NCBI GenBank assembly: GCA_902496345.1
Contig: CABVAP010000030.1
Coordinates: 1-20,733, forward strand
Length of the DNA: 20,733 bases
DNA from: an uncultured Eubacteriales bacterium
GTDB taxonomy: Bacteria; Bacillota; Clostridia; Lachnospirales; CAG-274
Direction of reading: 5' to 3'
Part shown: positions 15,513 to 20,733 of the stretch, in pieces
Numbering within the stretch: position 1 is the first letter of the stretch
Layout of the letters: the number at the start of each line of letters is the position of its first letter
Program-made: the position numbers and the translations under genes
Notes under the pieces: generated by a model
The model's database searches: none
The model's input: the letters and a program-made list of their open reading frames with translations, nothing else
Told to the model about the DNA's origin: nothing

Positions 15513-17142
15513 TTATAAGCCCCCTAACGAAATCTAAATCTCTATTCATTTCTTCTAATTGTATTTGTTTTCTTGAAGTTTCTTCTTCTTTTTCTCGTCT
15601 TGTATCTTCAATAGCTTTTTCTAAAACCTCCTGTCTTTTAGATAATTCACCATCAACAGTTGTATTAACTTCTGTAACAATTTTCATCAATTCCATATGA
15701 ACTTTTGCAGACACTTCAGATGCAACATTATTAAATATCCCTGACAATTCTTGTCTTATTCTTGCTTTAGCTTGTTCTCGTTGTTCTTCTTCTTTTTTCT
15801 TTCCTCTAAAAAATCCAACAACACCACCAATCAAAGCCCCAAGAGGTCCCAATATTATTGCACCTAAACCTATACCACCCAAAGTATTTTTAGTCTTTGA
15901 ATTTAAAACTCCTGCATTAACATTAAAATCCATATTGCTAACCATAAAGCCACCTGTTGTTAAATTTCCAGAATTAATTATGGATTCTAATTTTTCACAA
16001 TGATTTTTTAATTTTGGTTCAAATTTTTCTTTAATACATCTTGTAACAGCCAATCTTACATTTGATTGAATATCTTGATTTATATCTTGATGATTTAATG
16101 CTTTTATAACAAAAGAACTTTCTTCAGCATGCAAACTACTTAAAACGCTCCCTCTAATAACTTCACCAAAACTATTTATATCCGAATTAAATCTATCATT
16201 TTGTAATTCCATTTTATTTTTTAAAGATTCTAATTCGTTATTAAGTTTTTCTTCTTTTTCAATTAATTCACTTTCTGATAAACTGCTATTTTTAATTTTA
16301 TTAACAATATAGCTTTCCGTATTTTGTGCTTCTTTTATCAAAATACCTGTATACTTTCTTTTAAAAATTTCAGGAGCTCTGTCTTGAATTTCTAAAAGGA
16401 ACTTTTTAAATTCTTCAGAACCAAATTTATTATACGCATCTGTTCCTTTTCTCGCACAAGACTTATAAAAACTTATTTCTTTATTAGTTAAATATTTTTT
16501 CAAATCAGCCTTTAATTTTTCAAAAGCTTCCTCACTATATTCCTTATCCATTTTTGTTATAACAACACATACTGGCATATCACTAATATTCAATTCTTTT
16601 AAAATATTAATAATTGTACCCCTCAAAACCATATCATTTGCTGGAAAAGCAATAACATATGCCAAACTTTTGTGTAAATAATTATCAATAGCTTTGTCAT
16701 GGCTTCTTTCATCTGATTCAAAACCTGGCATATCTACAACTGTAACATTTGGAATTTCTAATAAAGAATCCCTATTTAAATTTAATTTAACAGCAGCAAG
16801 ATTGTCATAAGAATATTTATCTTCTAGGAAATCATCAATATTTATTTCTTCTTCACTATTATCATTTCTAACAAGTATTGCCGTATTATTATCGCCATAT
16901 GTAATTTCTGTAGGAACAGCTGTTTCTGGATTAATATCTTCTCTAAGTTTAAGTACTTTCTTATTACAACCTAACATATCATTTATCAATGCACTTTTAC
17001 CTGTACTAAACTTTCCTATAATAGGAGTACAAACCTTAAAATTCTGCATATCAACAAGATATACATTAATATCATTTATATCAAGTTCATATTTTTCATT
17101 AATTGCCCTTAATTCATTAAAATTCATCATCAATTCTTGCAT
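15502..17142 (-). CDS. Dynamin-like GTPase with a glycine-rich hydrophobic segment, 546 residues
   Basis: The G domain shows G1 GKFSTGKSAL at 43-52, G2 threonine in PETAVPTEI at 72-80, G3 DMPG at 137-140 and G4 TKMD at 196-199. A strongly hydrophobic, glycine-rich stretch (LGGIGLGAIILGPLGALIGG, 421-440, then VVGFF and a basic RGKKK) looks like a membrane-inserting paddle or hairpin. Long coiled-coil helices flank it (about 275-320 and 470-540). Its likely role is membrane binding or remodelling at the inner face of the cell membrane, using GTP. I chose the ATG at 17142 because an in-frame GTG nine bases upstream is part of the GAGAGGTG ribosome binding site. It follows the WYL gene by 21 bp. 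Confidence 0.85.
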   Translation of the reverse strand: MQELMMNFNELRAINEKYELDINDINVYLVDMQNFKVCTPIIGKFSTGKSALINDMLGCNKKVLKLREDINPETAVPTEITYGDNNTAILVRNDNSEEEINIDDFLEDKYSYDNLAAVKLNLNRDSLLEIPNVTVVDMPGFESDERSHDKAIDNYLHKSLAYVIAFPANDMVLRGTIINILKELNISDMPVCVVITKMDKEYSEEAFEKLKADLKKYLTNKEISFYKSCARKGTDAYNKFGSEEFKKFLLEIQDRAPEIFKRKYTGILIKEAQNTESYIVNKIKNSSLSESELIEKEEKLNNELESLKNKMELQNDRFNSDINSFGEVIRGSVLSSLHAEESSFVIKALNHQDINQDIQSNVRLAVTRCIKEKFEPKLKNHCEKLESIINSGNLTTGGFMVSNMDFNVNAGVLNSKTKNTLGGIGLGAIILGPLGALIGGVVGFFRGKKKEEEQREQAKARIRQELSGIFNNVASEVSAKVHMELMKIVTEVNTTVDGELSKRQEVLEKAIEDTRREKEEETSRKQIQLEEMNRDLDFVRGLINGR

Positions 17143-17163
17143 TTTTAACACCTCTCAATAATT

Positions 17164-18108
17164 TTATTTATATACTTCAACCAAATCCCCTTGGCTCCTT
17201 AGCCACATATCAATCCCTTTGCCAAACACCTCAGCCTTAATCCAATAAACACCATCTTCTTCCTTAATAACCTCAGCAGTAGGCAATCTATCTAAAACAG
17301 CTTCAATAGAACACCCCTTATACTTAAATTTTATTTGTTGTAATTTTCCACCCCACATAAATTGAATTCTTTTTCTAAACTCGCCCTCCTCAAACTTATC
17401 TTTATAAGGCACATAAAAATTTTCATCTGTAACCTCATAATTTTTGATTCTATCAATTCTATAAATTGTTGGATAAATATCATTTTTATTTTCAAAACAC
17501 ACTTCTTTGTCTATATCTTCAATAAAAGCAGCCAAATAAAAATAATACTCAGAAAACAAAATTCCAACTGGGCGAATTTTCCTTTTTACAGTTTCATTAC
17601 CTTTCATTTTAGCGTATTCAATATTAACAACTCTCTTTTTGTTAATTGCAACCCCTATATCCCATAATTTATCAATAAATTCTGTTTTATGATGAGGTTC
17701 AATATAATGATACATTTCATTTCTTATTAAATCAGTAACCAACTTTAAATTTTCTTTAGGAACACAGCAACTTAAAATCTTATCAATAATAGGCATAATT
17801 TCATCTTTTACAAAAGCCCTACTTTCAAGCAAAATTTTACAAACAGCTAAAACTTCACTATTCGATAAAGATGGTTTCATTCCACGATTTATAACATAAC
17901 CTTTCTTTCTTCTGTCATAAACAACCGTTTCGTAATGTTCTCCATCTCGAGTTGTTTCCTCAATAAATATTCTTAAATCTTCAATATCTCTTTGTATACT
18001 CTTTTCAGTTACTCCAAATTTTTCAGCTTCTTTAACTTTATTAATAATTTCTCCATTTAAAAGACGAGAATATAAAGATAAAACTCTTTGATTTTTAGAC
18101 ACTTCCAT
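17164..18108 (-). CDS. WYL-domain transcriptional regulator
   Basis: This 314-residue protein has the standard WYL-regulator layout: an N-terminal winged HTH (about 1-70, with KAEKFGVTEKSIQRDIEDL-like recognition region), a helical linker, the WYL domain at about 155-245 with YYFYLAAF at 188-195 as the WYL motif and RKIRPVGI before it, and a C-terminal WCX region ending in WLRSQGDLVEVYK. WYL proteins bind nucleic-acid-derived or nucleotide ligands and often repress defence operons (BrxR, CapW; established). As the first gene of the operon, with inverted repeats just upstream, it is the likely autoregulator of the whole cluster. Confidence 0.9.
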   Translation of the reverse strand: MEVSKNQRVLSLYSRLLNGEIINKVKEAEKFGVTEKSIQRDIEDLRIFIEETTRDGEHYETVVYDRRKKGYVINRGMKPSLSNSEVLAVCKILLESRAFVKDEIMPIIDKILSCCVPKENLKLVTDLIRNEMYHYIEPHHKTEFIDKLWDIGVAINKKRVVNIEYAKMKGNETVKRKIRPVGILFSEYYFYLAAFIEDIDKEVCFENKNDIYPTIYRIDRIKNYEVTDENFYVPYKDKFEEGEFRKRIQFMWGGKLQQIKFKYKGCSIEAVLDRLPTAEVIKEEDGVYWIKAEVFGKGIDMWLRSQGDLVEVYK

Positions 18109-18143
18109 AGCAACTCACCCCTCTTGTATAATTTTCATTTGCA

Positions 18144-18178
18144 TCTTTGTTATATATATATTACCACCATAACAAAGA
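18144..18178. promoter_or_regulatory. 10-15-10 inverted repeat, probable WYL-regulator operator
   Basis: TCTTTGTTAT at 18144-18153 is the perfect inverse of ATAACAAAGA at 18169-18178, with a 15-base AT-rich centre. It starts 36 bases upstream of the WYL start codon. Arm length and centre-to-centre spacing of about 25 bp suit a dimeric winged-HTH regulator. In RNA the same arms could form a hairpin close to the start codon. Confidence 0.5.
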
Positions 18179-18189
18179 CATAAAATGTC
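18177..18189. promoter_or_regulatory. GACAT-AAA-ATGTC inverted repeat
   Basis: A perfect 5-3-5 inverted repeat touching the right arm of the preceding 10-15-10 repeat. GACA/TGTC half-sites recur upstream of the divergent Xre gene at 18377-18412, so this site may be read by that Xre protein, giving cross-regulation of the two divergent units. Confidence 0.35.
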
Positions 18190-18198
18190 CATATACAA

Positions 18199-18253
18199 AA
18201 AAATATCATAAATTAATAAAAAAATTATTTTTTTATTAATTTATGATATTTTT
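18199..18253. repeat. 26-bp perfect inverted repeat in the operon leader
   Basis: Arms at 18199-18224 and 18228-18253 are exactly complementary over 26 bases with a 3-base centre (TTA). Each arm contains only one G-C pair. It lies between the minus-strand promoter (18311-18339) and the WYL gene, so transcripts would carry a long AU hairpin followed by U residues (18198-18197 and on). It could be a leaky terminator/attenuator, a cruciform or a large operator. Confidence 0.7.
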
Positions 18254-18310
18254 CGTTCCCCCATAAACATTAATATTTCATTTAGCACTTTAACTCGATA
18301 ACACGAAACA

Positions 18311-18339
18311 ATTATAACACATTTTTATACATATTTCAA
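18311..18339 (-). promoter_or_regulatory. Main operon promoter
   Basis: On the minus strand TTGAAA (18339-18334) and TATAAT (18316-18311) are separated by exactly 17 bases, and TG-T immediately before the -10 gives an extended -10. Transcription from about 18304 would give a leader of about 195 bases that carries the 26-bp inverted repeat before the WYL gene. Confidence 0.65.
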
Positions 18340-18376
18340 CAATTTTTTGTTTAATAATTATCAATTTTCGCACTAA

Positions 18377-18416
18377 TAGACAAATTTATTCATTTTGGAC
18401 ACTTTTTGTCTATAAT
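18377..18416 (+). promoter_or_regulatory. Xre gene promoter region with GACA/TGTC half-sites
   Basis: A TATAAT box at 18411-18416 precedes the first Xre gene, without a good -35 hexamer. Directly upstream, GACA (18398-18401) and TGTC (18407-18410) form a 4-5-4 inverted repeat, and TAGACA (18377-18382) mirrors TGTCTA (18407-18412). Placement over the -10 suggests autorepression by the Xre protein. Confidence 0.4.
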
Positions 18417-18477
18417 AAATGATGTTATTATAAAAGTTAAATTAATTTTATTTACATTTTTCAAAGGGGTTTGTCTT

Positions 18478-18816
18478 ATGAATAATATTGATTACAAAAG
18501 CATTGGAAAAAAAATAAAAGTTGCCAGAAAAAGAAACAATTTTTCGCAAGAAGCATTTGCTGAAAAATGTAACATCTCTGTTTCTTTTTTAAGTAATATA
18601 GAAAGAGGGGCAAAAAAAATGTCACTCGAAACATTTATATCTATAGCAACTGCACTTGATATAATCACAGATTATCTATTATTAGACAACATTCCACCAA
18701 GCACAACAAACCTAACCCCTGTTTTAGAATATGCAAAAAATAATTCTAACAAAGAACATTACGAACGATTTGTCAACACATTAAAAGTATTGCTTGATGG
18801 AATTGATAGACTTTAA
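18478..18816 (+). CDS. Xre-family HTH regulator
   Basis: This 112-residue protein has a Cro/CI-type helix-turn-helix at about residues 8-65: IGKKIKVARKRNNFSQEAFAEK, NISVSFLSNIERG and MSLETFISIATAL. The C-terminal 45 residues are helical and probably mediate dimerisation. The ATG at 18478 is preceded by AAAGGGG; an upstream in-frame Met at 18406 overlaps the promoter and has no binding site. It is divergent from the WYL-led operon across 369 bp, which suggests it may also act on that operon's control region (inference). A strong terminator follows. Confidence 0.9.
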   Translation: MNNIDYKSIGKKIKVARKRNNFSQEAFAEKCNISVSFLSNIERGAKKMSLETFISIATALDIITDYLLLDNIPPSTTNLTPVLEYAKNNSNKEHYERFVNTLKVLLDGIDRL

Positions 18817-18856
18817 AATTCAATTTTAACTATACCTACAAAACTTTATTATTTCT

Positions 18857-18885
18857 TCCACCTATAATAATGGGTGGATTTTTTT
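18857..18885 (+). terminator. Terminator of the first Xre gene
   Basis: TCCACC (18857-18862) pairs with GGTGGA (18873-18878), six pairs around a 10-base loop, followed by seven T. It lies 41 bases after the stop codon. From here to 19180 the DNA is AT-rich intergenic sequence in which I see no gene. Confidence 0.85.
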
Positions 18886-19182
18886 ATAAAATATAAACCC
18901 TCAACACTATTTCATCATATTTTGCCATTAAATCACTCCATATTCATTTTATACATTTGCAAAATACCACAATAATATTTTTATTTAAAAGCAAATAACT
19001 CCTCAATAGATATGGCATAATAAGATTTATAAACTTTAATTATTAGACATTAATAATTTTTTGCTTAATTTATTGCAGTCATCAATCTATTAATAAGTAT
19101 ATTCCTTTAGATTACTTTTGTCAATATCTTTAAATATTATTTGATTGTATCCATACATTCTTGAATCCTACCTATAAATATT

Positions 19183-19207
19183 TTAATTTTATTATAAATA
19201 AAATTAA
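19183..19207. promoter_or_regulatory. 11-3-11 palindrome over the second Xre gene's leader
   Basis: TTAATTTTATT (19183-19193) is the exact inverse of AATAAAATTAA (19197-19207) around ATA. The right arm touches the AAGGGG ribosome binding site (19206-19211). It is well placed as an autorepressor site or as an mRNA hairpin limiting translation. No convincing -35/-10 pair was found upstream. Confidence 0.5.
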
Positions 19208-19219
19208 GGGGCGTTTAAT

Positions 19220-19576
19220 ATGGAAAACAATAAGCAACAATTAACAACAAAAACAGGCGAAAGAATAAGATATTTTAGAAATATAAAAAATTTAAGTCAA
19301 GAAGATTTAGCACTAACTGCAGGTATAAATCCAGCGTATATTGGACATATCGAACGTGGTCTTAAATGTCCAAACATCGACACATTAAATAAAATTTGCA
19401 CAGCTTTAAACATCACCCTTTCTCAACTTCTTGATTTTGATTTAAATACTCCGATTATTGATAATTCCGAAGCTATTGAAAAAATATCTCATAATATCAG
19501 CAATCTTTCAAAAGAAGATGCTGATAGAATTGCCAATATAGTTGCAGAAATGGTTAAATTGCAACATAAAAATTAA
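19220..19576 (+). CDS. Xre-family HTH regulator (SinR-like)
   Basis: This 118-residue protein has a Cro/CI HTH at about residues 11-72: TGERIRYFRNIKNLSQEDLALTA-type helices 1-2, GINPAYIGHIERG as the recognition segment and NIDTLNKICTALNITLSQLL. The C-terminus (LSKEDADRIANIVAEMVKLQ) is a single amphipathic helix, probably for oligomerisation. The AAGGGGCG site lies nine bases before the ATG. It differs from the first Xre gene and has its own terminator, so the two are separate units. Its target is unknown; autoregulation through the palindrome at 19183 is likely. Confidence 0.9.
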   Translation: MENNKQQLTTKTGERIRYFRNIKNLSQEDLALTAGINPAYIGHIERGLKCPNIDTLNKICTALNITLSQLLDFDLNTPIIDNSEAIEKISHNISNLSKEDADRIANIVAEMVKLQHKN

Positions 19577-19583
19577 TTTATTT

Positions 19584-19635
19584 ACTCCGTTAGAACTAAG
19601 TATTTTTAACTTAATTCTAACGGAGTTTTATTTAT
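19584..19635 (+). terminator. Terminator between convergent genes
   Basis: ACTCCGTTAGAA (19584-19595) pairs perfectly with TTCTAACGGAGT (19615-19626), twelve pairs, with a further TAAGT/ACTTA helix inside, followed by TTTATTTATT. It ends the second Xre gene and may also slow transcripts of the convergent amidotransferase gene, although the minus-strand T-tract is poorer. Confidence 0.85.
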
Positions 19636-20585
19636 TCTATTGCAACAATTTCTTTTCTTCCCAAAAACCTTTCAATCTCCTCTGGTTCATAAATCATCTC
19701 TTCAATATCAAAAACATCAAACCCCATTTCCAACAGCCTAAAAATATCCCCCTCATCAATCCCAACAACCTTAGCATAATCAATAATCCCCTCCAAATAT
19801 TCATCAATCCATTTATCCTCTTTTTCACATTCCCAATAGCCATAATTTCTCAAATATCCAAACCCATAAATCTCCTCATCATCAGCTTCAAACTGACCTT
19901 TTTCAATATCTCCAACACAATCAATCTTAATCATATCCCCAAATTTAAGTTTAACTTCCTCATAACTTCCTTTAAACCTAAGTTTTTTCAAAGTTTTCTT
20001 TAAAATCTCATCAGTTGATGCATATAAATAAAACCCACCAAAATCGTAAATCGCCAAAGGATTATTGCCTTTAACAAAAAACACCTCATTTTCATTATTC
20101 AGCACTGTAAAACAAAAACTGCCCTTAACCTTTTCAGCCATATTTTTAAAGCTATCAAAGTTAAGAGCAGTTTCTTTTTCTAATAATTGCACAGCAATAT
20201 ATGTATCAGTTTCAATATTTGTTTTAGGCAAATTTTCTGATTTTCTCAACACATCATCATTATAAATAACCCCATTATGAGCAAGGGCAAATTTCAACTT
20301 TTTAGAATAAAACGGGTGATTATTTTGATTAAATCTTTCATCTCCTTGCGTTGTCATTCTCGTATGCCCCATAATAACTTTAGGATTGCTTTTAAACTTT
20401 ATTTTCAATTTCCTTGCTGGCAGAGGCTGTTTATAGATTTTAACTTCTCCACTTTCAACATAAGCAACCCCTGTTGCATCAGTTCCTCTAACTTCACATT
20501 CAACTGACAAAACTTTTATAATTTTTTCCTTTTGTTTTGCTGTAAGACAATCCCCATAATCGATTAAACCAAATAAGCTACACAT
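19632..20585 (-). CDS. Class II glutamine amidotransferase
   Basis: This 317-residue protein begins MCSLFGLIDYG, so Cys2 would become the N-terminal nucleophile after Met removal; this fixes the start at 20585 (GAGGAA site eight bases upstream). Other family signatures are RGTDATG (33-39), GHTRMTTQG (73-81), HNGVIYND (103-110) and a TDTY segment near 126. The domain (GATase_6 type) hydrolyses glutamine to ammonia for a partner synthetase. No synthetase or isomerase domain is fused; after about residue 230 there is only an acidic helical tail. The partner may be encoded upstream of the window. Stand-alone versions occur in phages and integrative elements (general knowledge). It is one base from the upstream gene. 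Confidence 0.85.
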   Translation of the reverse strand: MCSLFGLIDYGDCLTAKQKEKIIKVLSVECEVRGTDATGVAYVESGEVKIYKQPLPARKLKIKFKSNPKVIMGHTRMTTQGDERFNQNNHPFYSKKLKFALAHNGVIYNDDVLRKSENLPKTNIETDTYIAVQLLEKETALNFDSFKNMAEKVKGSFCFTVLNNENEVFFVKGNNPLAIYDFGGFYLYASTDEILKKTLKKLRFKGSYEEVKLKFGDMIKIDCVGDIEKGQFEADDEEIYGFGYLRNYGYWECEKEDKWIDEYLEGIIDYAKVVGIDEGDIFRLLEMGFDVFDIEEMIYEPEEIERFLGRKEIVAIE

Positions 20586-20586
20586 A

Positions 20587-20733
20587 TTAAAATTCCTCAC
20601 TTTCATCAACATTTTCTACAAGTTCATTAACATATAACCTACGTTCTTTTAAATATCTAATCAACTCCGTATATTTCTCACTATCAAGCCCCATAACAAA
20701 GCTACTCCAACCGAGATTTTTAATATCTTCATC
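20587..20733 (-). CDS. C-terminal end of an unrecognised gene, truncated by the window
   Basis: The last 48 codons are visible, ending NELVENVDESEEF and TAA at 20589-20587, one base before the amidotransferase ATG. The segment contains LGWSSFVMGLDSEKY and LIRYLKERRLYVNE, a helical charged tail that I cannot assign. The one-base gap shows it is co-transcribed with the amidotransferase gene, so it may encode a functional partner. Confidence 0.65.
   Translation of the reverse strand, partial: DEDIKNLGWSSFVMGLDSEKYTELIRYLKERRLYVNELVENVDESEEF

Noticed and set aside
18199..18253. Insertion-sequence or MITE terminal repeats
   Set aside because: The arms are separated by only 3 bases, there is no target-site duplication I could identify and no transposase nearby.

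Overview
The window is very AT-rich bacterial DNA with strong AGGAGG-type ribosome binding sites, short intergenic gaps and gene families typical of Bacillota (Xre regulators, a YezG-type immunity protein, a YeeF-like endonuclease domain, a DUF6273-like domain). A low-GC Clostridia-like host is the best guess; genus and species cannot be read from the sequence. Nearly all genes are on the minus strand. The content is accessory: it looks like one end of an integrated mobile element with defence or inter-bacterial conflict cargo.

Left end (1-690). This part has no complete gene. It holds the start of a minus-strand gene (first codons at 12..1), then the 3' half of an initiator tRNA-Met gene (458-499) with its terminator (422-447), a typical attachment-site footprint. 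Helically phased 11-bp repeats lie on both sides: TTGTCCCC twice at 364-382 and AACGGAAA three times at 617-646. Next come a DUF1703-type AAA ATPase/PD-(D/E)XK protein (686-2260), a decayed AAA15/AAA_21-type ATPase C-terminus with the possible start of an RloB-like partner (2478-2745), and the terminator of the main operon.

Main operon (18108 down to 2797, about 15 kb, minus strand). Eleven genes are packed with 4-21 bp gaps or short overlaps. In order of transcription they are: a WYL-domain regulator; two different dynamin-like GTPases; four tandem paralogues that share a TerB-like helical domain, three of them ending in a DUF6273-like domain with divergent C-termini and one of those frameshifted; a third, larger dynamin-like GTPase; a 1027-residue HerA/DUF87 ATPase; a NucA/NS_2-type endonuclease whose start codon overlaps the ATPase stop codon; and a YezG/DUF600 immunity protein. 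A TTGAAA-17-TATAAT promoter, a 26-bp perfect inverted repeat in the leader and two shorter inverted repeats lie upstream of the WYL gene. My reading (inference) is a WYL-controlled system that couples membrane-acting dynamins and TerB-type sensor or scaffold proteins to a HerA motor and a neutralised nuclease. I do not recognise this gene combination as a described system.

Right end (18110-20733). The divergent intergenic region leads to two small plus-strand Xre regulators, each with candidate operators and its own terminator. Convergent to them is a minus-strand class II glutamine amidotransferase, preceded after one base by the C-terminal end of an unrecognised gene that runs off the window.
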